Assembly (NCBI GenBank): GCA_964546585.1
Contig: CAZJKE010000003.1
Location: 24,569 to 88,568 of the forward strand
Direction: 5' to 3'
Source of the DNA: CAZJKE01 sp964546585
GTDB taxonomy: Bacteria > Planctomycetota > Phycisphaerae > Phycisphaerales > SM1A02
Length of the DNA stretch: 64,000 nt
The notes under the pieces: generated by a model
Database searches by the model: none
Told to the model about the DNA's origin: nothing
The model's input: the letters and a program-made list of their open reading frames with translations, nothing else
Program-made: the position numbers and the translations under genes
Shown: positions 7,731 to 16,329 of the stretch, piece after piece
Position numbering within the stretch: position 1 is the stretch's first letter
Layout of the letters: each line of letters opens with the position of its first letter

Positions 7731-9232
7731 GAGATGGAGCCCTCCTCGGTGTTCCGGTACACAATCTCGCCTCCAACAATAGTCATGATGACAATCGGAC
7801 GATCGGTTCGCCAGTCGCAATCGAGCGGGTTTCGATCAAATACGGTCACATCTCCGAAACAACCAACATCAAGTCGCCCACCCCGCGGCTCCTGGAGCGA
7901 CGCAGCGGCTTCGCCGGTCGTCGCCAGCCACGCCTCGGCAGCACTGAGCCTCTCCTCTTCATGGAAACCAGCCACCGCCTCTGCAACGCCCGCAACGGGA
8001 TCCGCCTCCGCAACAGGCCAGTCCGACCCAAATGAGAGTCGGCCGCCACGGCGAAGCATCGTTCGGTACGCATGCAGCCGCCCGACGCGGTCACCCAGCG
8101 CCACATCAGCCCCGATCGCATCGACAACGCGGTGCAGCGGCTGCACGCAGAGAAACCGCCCTTTCAGCCGTCCGAGATCCTCGCTGCCGATCAACTGCGC
8201 ATGTTCGATTCTGCCTTCCTCCAAGCCGTCCAGCGCATTGAGCGCGCGATGGACCGCTTCATCGCCAATCGCATGCACCGACGGCACAAGACCACTGCTC
8301 GCAACGGCAGCAGCCCACGTATCCAGCGTTCCGTCAGCCGCCCGGTCAATGAACATGCCTCTCTCACCAGGGCGATCCGACCAGTCCTCGAACATCCTCG
8401 CCGTTCGCGAACCGAGCGTCCCATCGATGAATGCCTTGCATCCGATGACCCGCAGCCACTCGTCCTGGTCAAACTGCGTCCAGGTGCTCGCCCCATCACC
8501 GGCATCAAGCAGCATGACGCGAAGCCGGAGTCCCAGCGATGTACGCATCGGCATCAGCACATCTCGCACATCCGCAGGACGCTCCATCGCACCGACCATC
8601 GTCACGCCGCCAGCGTGTAGCCTTCGCGTCGCCGCAGCAACCATCTCTCTTCGGCGATTCAGCGGTGGCTGTGGAATAAGCGGAATGACGCATTTCCAGA
8701 GCACATCCTCGCCAACCAGCCCCGTCCGATGACCGTTGTCCTCCTCCACGAATCCGCCTGCACAGGAAGCAACAGACTCTTCTTCCAGTAAGTCCAGCAC
8801 TTCATCATTCACCATGGCCGCGTGCAAATCCGTGCGATAACACACGACCGGACGGGAACCGGCACCCTCGAGCCAGGACTTTTCCGGCATCCTTCCAAGC
8901 ACCTGCTCCGACCACCCCGATGCGACAAGCCAAGCATCAGGCGGCAATGCCTCAGCGGCATCACGCATCGACTCCTCAAACCTGCCGCGCGACGATACGC
9001 CGCGGAGGTCAACCGAACCAAGGCCGCACGCTCCTTCCACCAGGTGCAGGTGCGAGTCAACAAGCCCCGGCATCGCAACATGGTCACCCAGTCGAAGACG
9101 GTGTACACCTGTCAGTGGCGATTCGTCAATCGCCACAACAGACCCCCCCTGAATAGTCACTGATGAGGCGATACGCTGCCCATCGCCGCTCAGCAGGACG
9201 CAACCAGTATCGATATGAAGAGAACCACTCAT
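7727..9232 (-). CDS. Amidohydrolase family protein (YtcJ-like metal-dependent hydrolase)
   Basis: This 501-residue protein belongs to the Amidohydro_3 branch of metal-dependent hydrolases. The metal-binding and catalytic landmarks are AMPGLVDSHLHL near residue 60, SVHAIGDEAVHRAL, EHAQLI and the aspartate motif FGSDWPV, followed by a 'GCFGDVTVFDRNPL' beta-sandwich end strand. No signal peptide is seen, so it is likely cytoplasmic. Substrates of this branch are mostly unknown (imides, N-substituted amides, nucleobase-like rings), and none can be read from the sequence. It is cotranscribed with and overlaps moaC by 4 bases, which does not by itself imply a role in molybdopterin metabolism. Confidence 0.88.
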   Translation of the reverse strand: MSGSLHIDTGCVLLSGDGQRIASSVTIQGGSVVAIDESPLTGVHRLRLGDHVAMPGLVDSHLHLVEGACGLGSVDLRGVSSRGRFEESMRDAAEALPPDAWLVASGWSEQVLGRMPEKSWLEGAGSRPVVCYRTDLHAAMVNDEVLDLLEEESVASCAGGFVEEDNGHRTGLVGEDVLWKCVIPLIPQPPLNRRREMVAAATRRLHAGGVTMVGAMERPADVRDVLMPMRTSLGLRLRVMLLDAGDGASTWTQFDQDEWLRVIGCKAFIDGTLGSRTARMFEDWSDRPGERGMFIDRAADGTLDTWAAAVASSGLVPSVHAIGDEAVHRALNALDGLEEGRIEHAQLIGSEDLGRLKGRFLCVQPLHRVVDAIGADVALGDRVGRLHAYRTMLRRGGRLSFGSDWPVAEADPVAGVAEAVAGFHEEERLSAAEAWLATTGEAAASLQEPRGGRLDVGCFGDVTVFDRNPLDCDWRTDRPIVIMTIVGGEIVYRNTEEGSIS

Positions 9233-9281
9233 GTTGGCCTGTATTCGATGCCGAATGGGACCGAAGAGAGGAGTGCTAGCC

Positions 9282-9287
9282 TACCCT
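9282..9287 (+). promoter_or_regulatory. -10 element before lipoprotein gene
   Basis: TACCCT lies 5 bases before the ATG at 9293; no ribosome-binding site is seen, so a leaderless mRNA is likely. Confidence 0.4.
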
Positions 9288-9292
9288 GTCTC

Positions 9293-9976
9293 ATGAGACA
9301 TTTCTGCCAATTGCCCCTTGCCGCCTGCGTGCTGCTTTGCACGCTGAGCTGTACCAGTGAAGGAGAAACGCCGGATGGGCAATCCTACGCTCCGTCCCCA
9401 ACGCGGCAGGATCAAGGGAAGGCAAGGAGCCGCCAGGACACCGGCAGCAGACTCGACGAACGGCGAACAGAGGAGGACTGGGTCGCCCGTTACCGCATCG
9501 AACCCCCGGAGGACCAGCGGTACATCGACTTCCTTGACCTTCGAGCGGAACGGCCGGCAAGTTGGACATGGTCGCCTCCGCGCAGCACCCTGCGGCTCCT
9601 CAACTATGCCGTGCCGGCACATGACGGAGGAGAGTCAGCCGACTTTGCAGTGTTCCGCTTTCAAGAAAACTCCGGCAACACCGTGGACGCCAATGTCAGC
9701 CGCTGGAGGGGCCAATTCCGATCCGATGACGGTGGGCCCGTGCGGCCAATCCTCAGTACGCGAACCATTGCTGGCCTTCCAGCGACAGTCGTGGAGATAC
9801 ACGGCGAGTACATGGGCATGGGCGCCGGATGGCACCGGGCAGATCATCTTTTTCTCGCGGTCATCCTCGAACATCCCGACGGCAACCTGTTCATGCGATT
9901 GCTCGGCCCGGCCTCTACGGTGGAGTCCCATCGAGGGGCTTGGACGCGGATTCTCGAGGAACTCACTGCTCGCTGA
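9293..9976 (+). CDS. Putative lipoprotein of unknown function
   Basis: The 227-residue product starts MRHFCQLPLAACVLLCTLSC, a basic-hydrophobic signal with a candidate lipobox cysteine at residue 20 (TLSC, an imperfect lipobox). A low-complexity, charged linker of about 50 residues follows. The C-terminal ~150 residues form a compact domain with 'WTWSPPRSTLRLLNYAVP', 'FAVFRFQENSG' and 'GLPATVVEIHGEY', the pattern of small secreted planctomycete proteins that carry a phage-tail-like or DUF-type beta domain. I do not recognise a named family. The ATG at 9293 is preferred over 9215 because it puts the signal sequence at the N-terminus. Its 3' end overlaps the convergent hydrolase gene by 14 bases. 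Confidence 0.75.
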   Translation: MRHFCQLPLAACVLLCTLSCTSEGETPDGQSYAPSPTRQDQGKARSRQDTGSRLDERRTEEDWVARYRIEPPEDQRYIDFLDLRAERPASWTWSPPRSTLRLLNYAVPAHDGGESADFAVFRFQENSGNTVDANVSRWRGQFRSDDGGPVRPILSTRTIAGLPATVVEIHGEYMGMGAGWHRADHLFLAVILEHPDGNLFMRLLGPASTVESHRGAWTRILEELTAR

Positions 9977-10826
9977 TAGCCGCATGCCCGCCGAGGTGCT
10001 CGTCAAGCGACCGCAGCATCTCCTGAAACGCCGATCGATCGCTGATCACATGCCTCGCCCCGGGGATCACCTGAAGAACTGAGTCAACGCCAGCCTGGCG
10101 CAGATGCGAATGGAATGACTCGGATTGAACGCTTGGAACGACATCATCGTCCGCACCACAAAGAAGGAAGAACGGTGGATCGGCGTCGTCAATCCAAGTC
10201 GCCGGTGATGCGTCTGAAACGCTGCGACCAGATTCCTCCCCACCCACCCATCGCCGGAACATCTTGCGAACCTGTCCCTGCAGCATCGCGGGCATGACCG
10301 GGCCGCTGATGATGCCAGCCCACGACACCTCGGCCCCCTTCGAATTCTCGTACCGCACCTCACCACTGCCGCCGGTCGCCATCAACGCCGCAAGATGGCC
10401 GCCGGAGGAGTACCCGACCACGCCAATACGCGTCGAATCGATGCCGAGCTCGCCAGCGTTGGCTTTCAAGAACCGAATCGCGTCAAAGCAGTCCTCAAGC
10501 GCGGCGGGAAACGGTGCCTCTCCACCAAGCCGATACTCGATGGACACCGCAAAATATCCACCCTCCGCAAGAACCTGAATCGCATCAGCACCTTCGTGCT
10601 GCGAACCGACAAACCACCCTCCCCCGTGGATGTACACCACCGTCGGGAGTGGGTCATCGCCTCCCCACGAAGGAAACGCGGCGTCCATGTTCAAGATCAT
10701 CCGCCCGCCGTCCGAAGAAGGCACTTCGGCAAAAGGGATGTCCTCCATCAAGACCACACCCTTTCCGACCTCAATGTGCGGCTGCAGGGCAATCGCCGCC
10801 GCAATGCAGGCAGCAGCCCCAATCAT
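9963..10826 (-). CDS. Alpha/beta hydrolase (esterase/lipase, HSL-like)
   Basis: This is a 287-residue alpha/beta hydrolase. The oxyanion-hole motif HGGGW and the nucleophile elbow GYSSGG (Ser) are clear. 'LCGADDDVVP' supplies the likely acid and 'GARHVIS' the catalytic His near the C-terminus. The N-terminus MIGAAACIAAAIAL is a short signal or anchor segment, so the enzyme is probably exported and could cleave acetyl or short acyl esters. The ATG at 10826 overlaps the trpG stop (ATGA) and has GAGGAG 8 bases upstream; the in-frame GTG at 10835 would directly abut that ribosome site and is rejected. Confidence 0.88.
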   Translation of the reverse strand: MIGAAACIAAAIALQPHIEVGKGVVLMEDIPFAEVPSSDGGRMILNMDAAFPSWGGDDPLPTVVYIHGGGWFVGSQHEGADAIQVLAEGGYFAVSIEYRLGGEAPFPAALEDCFDAIRFLKANAGELGIDSTRIGVVGYSSGGHLAALMATGGSGEVRYENSKGAEVSWAGIISGPVMPAMLQGQVRKMFRRWVGGEESGRSVSDASPATWIDDADPPFFLLCGADDDVVPSVQSESFHSHLRQAGVDSVLQVIPGARHVISDRSAFQEMLRSLDEHLGGHAAISEQ

Positions 10827-11413
10827 GCCGGACACTCCTCGTAGGACAGGAAGTTCGCGATCAAGTCCGGCCCCTCCGAGGTCAAGAAACTCTCCGGGTG
10901 AAACTGCACGCCTTCAAGCGGCGACCCATCGCCCTTCCACCGCAGCCCCATGCAGACGCCATCATCAGTCCAGGCGGAAACAGTGAATTCGTCACCGATC
11001 GATGCTCGATCGACGATCAGCGAGTGATACCTCGTGGCTTCAAACGGATTGGTGAGACCACGAAAGACCCCGGACCCGTCATGGTGAATCATCGATGTCT
11101 TTCCGTGCATGGGCGACTCATACCGCACAACATCCATCCCCGCCGTATCCGCAATCGCCTGATGGCCGAGACATACGCCGAGAATGGGAATGCGGCCGCG
11201 AAAGTGATTGATCAACGGCCTGCAGATTCCGCTCTCCTCCGGCGTGCACGGACCAGGCGAGAGCAGCAGCAGAGATGGCGAAAGCGCCTCTGCCTCATCC
11301 ACCGTGATCTTGTCATTCCTGACCACTTCCATCCTGCGGCTGGCATCGAGTTCGCCAATCCGCTGGACGAGATTCCATGTGAACGAATCGTAGTTGTCAA
11401 TGATGAGCAACAC
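10823..11413 (-). CDS. trpG/pabA: Anthranilate/aminodeoxychorismate synthase glutamine amidotransferase subunit
   Basis: The 196-residue class I glutamine amidotransferase supplies ammonia for anthranilate (tryptophan) or 4-amino-4-deoxychorismate (folate) synthesis; one protein often serves both. It opens with IIDNYDSFTWNL, has the SPGPCTPEE oxyanion region, the nucleophile Cys in GVCLGHQ and the His-Glu pair in GVQFHPES. The start is a GTG at 11413, with TATACT 9 bases upstream and no ribosome-binding site. The partner synthase subunit (trpE/pabB) is not in the window, so TrpG and PabA cannot be told apart. The 3' end overlaps the hydrolase gene. Confidence 0.93.
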   Translation of the reverse strand: MLLIIDNYDSFTWNLVQRIGELDASRRMEVVRNDKITVDEAEALSPSLLLLSPGPCTPEESGICRPLINHFRGRIPILGVCLGHQAIADTAGMDVVRYESPMHGKTSMIHHDGSGVFRGLTNPFEATRYHSLIVDRASIGDEFTVSAWTDDGVCMGLRWKGDGSPLEGVQFHPESFLTSEGPDLIANFLSYEECPA

Positions 11414-11422
11414 GCCCGGGGG

Positions 11423-11428
11423 AGTATA
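11423..11428 (-). promoter_or_regulatory. -10 element before trpG/pabA
   Basis: TATACT on the minus strand lies 9 bases before the GTG at 11413; there is no Shine-Dalgarno sequence in the interval. Confidence 0.45.
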
Positions 11429-11449
11429 CGCGTTGCGTTTCAGTGACCC

Positions 11450-12244
11450 TCAGGCTGCCGCTCGCGTACCGGCGACGCCATCCTGCGTCACCAGGAAGAG
11501 ATCGCTGCAAATCGGATATGGCAGCCGCCTGTAATCCTGCTCCACTCGCTTCTTCAGACGATCCACGAACTGGTCCGGACCGGCGGAGATTGCGAGGAAC
11601 ATGTCCCGCGCAGGCGCAGCGACGAAGAAATCGCCCCGAAGTTGCGGCGCAAGCTTGGCCCAAAGGGAAGACAACAGCAGCCGCGCTGCATCATACCCAT
11701 CCTGCATGTTGAACAAGGCCGCCCGGCCGCCACCGCGGGCTTCCACCAACTGCATCCGAAGCCCCGGCTCATAGGTTGCGAGGTTTTCCCGTGCCATGTC
11801 GTCCAGTTCATCAACAGTAACACCCCAACGCAGCATCTGCTCGGTCGTGATACTGACGGTCATTCGAGGCATGTCGATCGCATAGAGAATGACCGTGCCA
11901 TTTACGAACGGCAAATGGGCAACCTGTTCGCAATCCAGTTGTTCAAAGATGGACTCGGGCTGAATCCGGGGCATGATGCGGGGCTGAGCCATTGAAAGCG
12001 GTAGCGGCAGTTGCGACAACTGATCCCCATCAAAGAGGCGGTCAAGGAAATCCTCGACCAACTCCACACCACGGGACGGCTCCACACTGACCATGCGGTA
12101 CAGGTTTTCAAGCCCAAGGTGCCGCCCGTCAAGACACAAATCCATCGGCCCCGCCAGTTGCACATCGCGATCCGGAAAAAGACGGCGCAGAATACGAACC
12201 ACTTGTTCGCTGAAGGCTTCGGGTTCTCGAGGCATGTGTGCCAT
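11450..12244 (-). CDS. DUF1444 (YtpQ-like) family protein
   Basis: This 264-residue, probably cytoplasmic protein has no signal peptide. The N-terminal half includes FSEQVVRILRRLFPDRDVQ and LENLYRMV. The C-terminal half includes the family-like stretches 'PFVNGTVILYAIDMPRM' and 'DGYDAARLLL', then 'GDFFVAAPARDMFLAIS' and 'DLFLVTQDG'. This agrees with DUF1444/YtpQ, a widespread family with no established biochemical role. It starts at the ATG at 12244; a second ATG at 12235 is possible. trpG follows 36 bases downstream but has its own promoter-like hexamer in the gap. Confidence 0.82.
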   Translation of the reverse strand: MAHMPREPEAFSEQVVRILRRLFPDRDVQLAGPMDLCLDGRHLGLENLYRMVSVEPSRGVELVEDFLDRLFDGDQLSQLPLPLSMAQPRIMPRIQPESIFEQLDCEQVAHLPFVNGTVILYAIDMPRMTVSITTEQMLRWGVTVDELDDMARENLATYEPGLRMQLVEARGGGRAALFNMQDGYDAARLLLSSLWAKLAPQLRGDFFVAAPARDMFLAISAGPDQFVDRLKKRVEQDYRRLPYPICSDLFLVTQDGVAGTRAAA

Positions 12245-12375
12245 TGGTCAGTGTCCGCTTCTGTCCCCCACCATGACCTGTCATCGGCCCGATACGACCG
12301 CCGCTTCATGGAATACAGCCTGACAGCCATGGATGTTCGCCACAGGTGCCTCGATATCGGACGCTGAAGTAGTGG

Positions 12376-12381
12376 TACCCT
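12376..12381 (+). promoter_or_regulatory. -10 element before kdsA
   Basis: TACCCT lies 6 bases before the ATG at 12388, without a ribosome-binding site. Confidence 0.45.
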
Positions 12382-12387
12382 GTGCAC

Positions 12388-13233
12388 ATGCGGCAACAAC
12401 TGCATGTCGGCGAGATCACCATCGGAGACGGTCCACTGGCTGTCATTGCCGGGCCATGCGTCCTCGAGTCAGTCGATCAGGCCATCGAGTCCGCCGCCTT
12501 TCTCCGTGATACCTGCAGGGACGCCAACCTGCCCTTCATCTTCAAGGCCAGTTACGACAAAGCCAATCGAACCAGTACGCACTCCCCGCGTGGGCCTGGG
12601 TTGGCAGAGGGCCTTGCGATGCTCGCAGCAATCAAGGATGCCACCGGCGTCCCGCTGACAACCGATGTACACGAATGTTCTCAGGCCGGACCAGTGGCCG
12701 AAATCGCCGACCTCCTGCAAGTACCCGCCTTTCTCTGCCGCCAAACCGATCTTCTGGTCGCCTGTGCCAGGACGGGCCGGCCGGTCAATGTCAAGAAAGG
12801 CCAGTTCATGTCGCCACATGACATGACACATGTCACTGCCAAACTTGAAGAGGCGGGGTGCAGCGGCACCATGCTGACAGAACGGGGTACATTCTTCGGG
12901 TATCAACGGCTGGTCAACGATTTCATCGGCCTCGGCGACTTGATGGAACTTGGCCCTCCCGTCTGTTTCGATGTCACACACTCCACACAACTTCCCGGCG
13001 GTGGCCACGACAAGACGGCCGGTCGTCCGGACCGCGCTGGCCTGCTCTGCGCCGCCGCAGCCGCAGCCGGAGTGGATGCGATCTTCATCGAGTGCCACCA
13101 GGATCCACCGTCCGCTCTCTCCGATGCCAGCACGATGCAACCACTTCAAGCGGTGCCCGACATGGTGCACCGCGCCGCAGCCATCGCCGAAATCGTTCGA
13201 AGCGGCGCGACGATCGATAACCCACCTGCCTGA
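12388..13233 (+). CDS. kdsA: 3-deoxy-8-phosphooctulonate synthase (metal-dependent type)
   Basis: The 281-residue TIM-barrel enzyme joins phosphoenolpyruvate and D-arabinose 5-phosphate to KDO-8-phosphate for the LPS inner core. Signatures are IAGPCVLES, FKASYDKANRTS, PAFLCRQTDLL, NVKKGQFMSP, LTERGTFFGY and DVTHSTQLPGG. Cys24 in GPC is the metal ligand of class II enzymes (Aquifex type); metal-independent class I enzymes have Asn there. The ATG at 12388 was chosen over the in-frame GTG at 12382 because it begins 6 bases after TACCCT. The other KDO genes (kdsD, kdsC) are 14 kb away at 26932-29114. Confidence 0.96.
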   Translation: MRQQLHVGEITIGDGPLAVIAGPCVLESVDQAIESAAFLRDTCRDANLPFIFKASYDKANRTSTHSPRGPGLAEGLAMLAAIKDATGVPLTTDVHECSQAGPVAEIADLLQVPAFLCRQTDLLVACARTGRPVNVKKGQFMSPHDMTHVTAKLEEAGCSGTMLTERGTFFGYQRLVNDFIGLGDLMELGPPVCFDVTHSTQLPGGGHDKTAGRPDRAGLLCAAAAAAGVDAIFIECHQDPPSALSDASTMQPLQAVPDMVHRAAAIAEIVRSGATIDNPPA

Positions 13234-13244
13234 ACCAAGCGATC

Positions 13245-13724
13245 ATGTCCACCTGCGACTTCTGTGACAATCCGGCGGTCTACCACGAGATCAGGGCAAG
13301 CGGCGGCACAACCGAAGAAGTCCATCTGTGCGCAGAACACGCCGCAGAAGCAGGTCTTCAGATCGGCGATGGTGGACTCGGCATCTCCCTTTCACTTCCC
13401 GAATCCATCCCCGCCGTGTCACCACAGGCATGCCCGGCATGCGGCATGTCGATCGCCGATTTCAAGAAGACGAGTTTGATGGGATGCGACGAGTGCTACA
13501 ACACCTTCGAGTCGCACCTGGAGCCGCTGGTGTCACGCATTCAAACAGGCACACAGCATGTAGGCAAGGCACCGATCAACGCAGGACTCGATGTCGATCG
13601 ACAGTTGACCCTCCAACGGCTGATGCGGGAACTCGACATGGCAGTCAGTTCGGAACACTACGAACGAGCCGCCGAACTGCGGGACGAGTTGCGGCGCGTT
13701 CGCGAAGAAGAGGACGACTCGTGA
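13245..13724 (+). CDS. mcsA: McsA-like zinc-binding activator with UVR motif
   Basis: The 159-residue protein has two zinc-ribbon pairs: CDFCDNPAVYHE with a later LCAEHA, and CPACGMS with CDECYNTF. A C-terminal coiled UvrB/C-type motif follows ('LQRLMRELDMAVSSEHYERAAELRDELRRV'-like, residues ~125-152). This is the organisation of McsA, which activates the protein arginine kinase McsB. The McsB gene starts within its stop codon (GTGA overlap), confirming the pairing. No ctsR or clpC is adjacent, unlike the Bacillus operon. Confidence 0.92.
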   Translation: MSTCDFCDNPAVYHEIRASGGTTEEVHLCAEHAAEAGLQIGDGGLGISLSLPESIPAVSPQACPACGMSIADFKKTSLMGCDECYNTFESHLEPLVSRIQTGTQHVGKAPINAGLDVDRQLTLQRLMRELDMAVSSEHYERAAELRDELRRVREEEDDS

Positions 13725-14767
13725 GAATCGATCCCGATCGCAACTGCCCATACAACAGCGGATCCACCGCATTCGGAGATGTCGTGCTCTCCAGCCGAGC
13801 AAGATTGGCTCGCAATATCAAGGGCTTTCCTTTCGTCAATCGCGCCACCGAAGGCGTATGCAACGAGATTCTGGATCTCGTCAAACCAGTCTGCGACGGA
13901 GAGACAGCGGTGGATACGCTCGAGTGGGTCGATCTGGCCGCGCAAGACGATCCAACCAGACTCATGATGGTCGAGCGGCATCTGGTTTCCTCGCAACTGG
14001 CATCCGCCGCCCTTCCCGCAGCAGTCGCCGTCGGAAGCGAACTGGCACGAAGCATCATGGTCAACGAAGAAGATCACCTTCGCATTCAGAGCATCCGCCC
14101 AGGACTCGACTTTGGCGCCGTTCACGCCGATGTCGATGCACTCGACGATCGCCTTGAACAACAAGTCTCTCTGGCGTTCCACCATCGCTGGGGATACCTC
14201 ACCGCCTGCCCCACCAATCTCGGAACCGGCGCGAGGTTCAGCGTCATGCTGCATCTTCCCGGACTTCGAATCACCAAGGAACTGGAGCGTGTTGCCAAAG
14301 CCTGCCGCGACACCTCCATGGCCATTCGCGGATACCGCGGCGAGGGCTCCAAGACGGTGGCCGACCTCTACCAGATCAGCAATCAGGCAACCCTCGGCCG
14401 CACCGAAGATGATCTCTGCGAACAACTCTCGGAACAACTCCTCCCGGGCATCATCGAATACGAACGACGCGCTCGCATGCTCCTCATTGAACGAGATCTG
14501 GGCAGGCTCGACGACCGCACCCATCGAGCATTCGGCCTCCTTCGGGAAGCTCGGCTCCTGGATCTCGATGAAGCAATGACCATGCTCGGACGACTCCGTA
14601 TGGGCGTCTGTCTCGAACGCCTCTCGGACATCGACATCAATACGGTAAACCAACTGATCATCGAGATACAACCCGGCCATCTTCGGTGGCGATTTGGCGA
14701 CGAACTGGACGGCAATGCGCTCGATGAATCCCGATCAAGACTGGTCCGGGAAAGATTGGCGGCGTGA
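13721..14767 (+). CDS. mcsB: Protein-arginine kinase
   Basis: The 348-residue product belongs to the phosphagen (guanidino) kinase fold used to phosphorylate arginines on proteins and tag them for ClpCP degradation. Visible elements: SSRARLARNI near residue 23, NEEDHLRIQ, the active-site region LTACPTNLGTGARFSVMLHLP with the catalytic Cys, and RGYRGEGSKTVADLYQISNQ, part of the pArg-binding/nucleotide site. It starts at a GTG overlapping the mcsA stop; the longer open frame back to 13328 is antiparallel to nothing and is simply a shadow of mcsA. It ends in a GTGA overlap with gluQ. Confidence 0.93.
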   Translation: MRIDPDRNCPYNSGSTAFGDVVLSSRARLARNIKGFPFVNRATEGVCNEILDLVKPVCDGETAVDTLEWVDLAAQDDPTRLMMVERHLVSSQLASAALPAAVAVGSELARSIMVNEEDHLRIQSIRPGLDFGAVHADVDALDDRLEQQVSLAFHHRWGYLTACPTNLGTGARFSVMLHLPGLRITKELERVAKACRDTSMAIRGYRGEGSKTVADLYQISNQATLGRTEDDLCEQLSEQLLPGIIEYERRARMLLIERDLGRLDDRTHRAFGLLREARLLDLDEAMTMLGRLRMGVCLERLSDIDINTVNQLIIEIQPGHLRWRFGDELDGNALDESRSRLVRERLAA

Positions 14768-15696
14768 CCGAGCCTCGCTGCTCTCGACTCGCTCCATCCC
14801 CCACCGGTGCCTTGCACCTCGGAAATGCTCGCACTTTTCTTGTGAACTGGGCAATCGCACGCCGGCGGGGCTGGAACCTCCCACTGCGGATCGAGGATCT
14901 GGACGGCCCGAGAATCAAGCCGGAGACCATCACCGAAACAATCGAACTGCTCCGTTGGCTCGGGCTGGACTGGGACGGCGAAACCCTCGTGCAATCCTCC
15001 AACCTCGATGTGTACGCCACAGCACTGCGACATCTCCTCGCCAACAACCACATCTATCACTGCAATCTCACTCGCAAGGAAATCGACTCCGCCGCCGCCG
15101 CGCCACATGAAGGAGAAGTAGACGACACCACAAACACACGTCCCAGCGATGTCGCCGCGCACAACGCCGCCCAGGAAGACAACGCGACGAATTGGCGGTT
15201 CATCGTGCCAACGACCGCTCCCGCAATCATCGACCAGTTCTCAGATACGCAACCCCGCCCCCCCAAGCAAGACCCGGTCATTTGGACGCGCCGCAATGCG
15301 CCCGCCTACCAACTTGCCGTCGTCGTGGACGACGCCCGCCAAGGCGTCACCGATGTCGTTCGAGGCAACGACCTGCTTCCCTCCGCCGTCATCCAGGAAG
15401 CCATCCACAAGGCTCTTGGCCAAACTCCGCCCACCTGGTGGCACCTCCCACTCGTTCGGGGCGAAGACGGTCGCAGACTCGCCAAACGGCACGGCGACTC
15501 GCGGCTTTCCCACTGGGCTCGCCACGGGGTCTCCCCCGAGCGTATCATCGGACTGCTCGCATTCTGGAACGGAACAATTGAAGAACCACACCCCATGCAA
15601 GCAAACGAGTTCATGACACAATTCGACATCAATACACTGCCCAAAGAAGACATCACCTACACGAAGGACCACGAGTCATGGCTCCTCGCTGGGTAG
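14764..15696 (+). CDS. gluQ: Glutamyl-Q tRNA(Asp) synthetase-like protein
   Basis: This 310-residue class I aminoacyl-tRNA synthetase fragment has only the catalytic domain of GluRS and no anticodon-binding domain. That is the mark of GluQ (YadB), which attaches glutamate to queuosine in tRNA(Asp). The HIGH-type motif is APSPTGALHLGN, LRIEDLDGPR follows, and the KMSKS-type loop is RLAKRHGDSRL. Of the zinc site of E. coli GluQ only one Cys (CNLTRKE) is visible, so zinc may be lost. Start is GTG, overlapping mcsB by 4 bases. queD and queE for the queuosine precursor are at 32592-33693. Confidence 0.9.
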   Translation: MTEPRCSRLAPSPTGALHLGNARTFLVNWAIARRRGWNLPLRIEDLDGPRIKPETITETIELLRWLGLDWDGETLVQSSNLDVYATALRHLLANNHIYHCNLTRKEIDSAAAAPHEGEVDDTTNTRPSDVAAHNAAQEDNATNWRFIVPTTAPAIIDQFSDTQPRPPKQDPVIWTRRNAPAYQLAVVVDDARQGVTDVVRGNDLLPSAVIQEAIHKALGQTPPTWWHLPLVRGEDGRRLAKRHGDSRLSHWARHGVSPERIIGLLAFWNGTIEEPHPMQANEFMTQFDINTLPKEDITYTKDHESWLLAG

Positions 15697-16175
15697 TCCT
15701 GACACTTGGAATGGCCGCAGTCATAGCCGCATGCAAGGCTCCGCAGCGACCCACGACCGAAGTAGTCGAGATCGCTGGCGAGCAGTTCACTCTTGAACTT
15801 GCACTCGACGAACCGGCTCGCACACGCGGCCTCATGGAACGGACACAGATCGACCCGGGCAAAGGGATGCTGTTTGTGTTTCCTGATTCCCGCGAACGGT
15901 CCTTCTGGATGGCCAACTGCGTTGTCGACATCGACCTCATGTTCCTGGACACCCGCGGCACGGTCACCGCCGTTCACGAAATGAAGACCGAACCACCGCA
16001 GGGACCAAACGAAAGCCAATTTGAATATGAACGACGACTCCCCCACTTCTGGTCAAACGGACCGGCACGCTTCGCCATCGAACTCACCGCCGGATCACTC
16101 GACCGACTGAATGTCCGAGTCAACGATCGAATCGCCCTCGATCTCCCACGACTCAAGGCCCTCGCAAGGCCCTGA
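15678..16175 (+). CDS. DUF192 family lipoprotein
   Basis: This 165-residue exported protein starts MAPRWVVLTLGMAAVIAACK, a lipoprotein signal with a good lipobox (IAAC, Cys at residue 19). The rest is a DUF192 beta-barrel: 'ELALDEPARTRGLMERT', GMLFVFP, 'RSFWMANCVVDIDLMFLD', and 'RFAIELTAGSLDRLNVRVND'. The family is common in planctomycetes and archaea, and its function is not established. The gene starts 19 bases inside gluQ, so it belongs to the mcsA-mcsB-gluQ transcription unit. Confidence 0.9.
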   Translation: MAPRWVVLTLGMAAVIAACKAPQRPTTEVVEIAGEQFTLELALDEPARTRGLMERTQIDPGKGMLFVFPDSRERSFWMANCVVDIDLMFLDTRGTVTAVHEMKTEPPQGPNESQFEYERRLPHFWSNGPARFAIELTAGSLDRLNVRVNDRIALDLPRLKALARP

Positions 16176-16205
16176 GCACCCACCCAGCCTCCCTCACCCG
16201 AACTA

Positions 16206-16241
16206 CCCCCCCATCTTCCCAGCATCCCTCGCCCATCCCCC
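16206..16241 (-). repeat. G-quadruplex-type run cluster upstream of SpoIIE phosphatase gene
   Basis: Five C-runs of 3-7 bases on the plus strand with spacers of 2-5 bases give a G3+N2-5 quadruplex motif on the minus strand, within the 154-base gap before the gene at 16330. Confidence 0.4.
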
Positions 16242-16329
16242 TGCAGGGGCAAAGAGCCATGGTCGATGAAAGAAGGACGCCAGCCTCGACCTTGTCAGGC
16301 CGCCGCCGCCTCCCCCACAACACCCCCCC

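Noticed and set aside
13658..14680. Open frame of 340 codons antisense to mcsB
   Set aside because: McsB motifs are complete on the plus strand; the antisense translation shows no domain.
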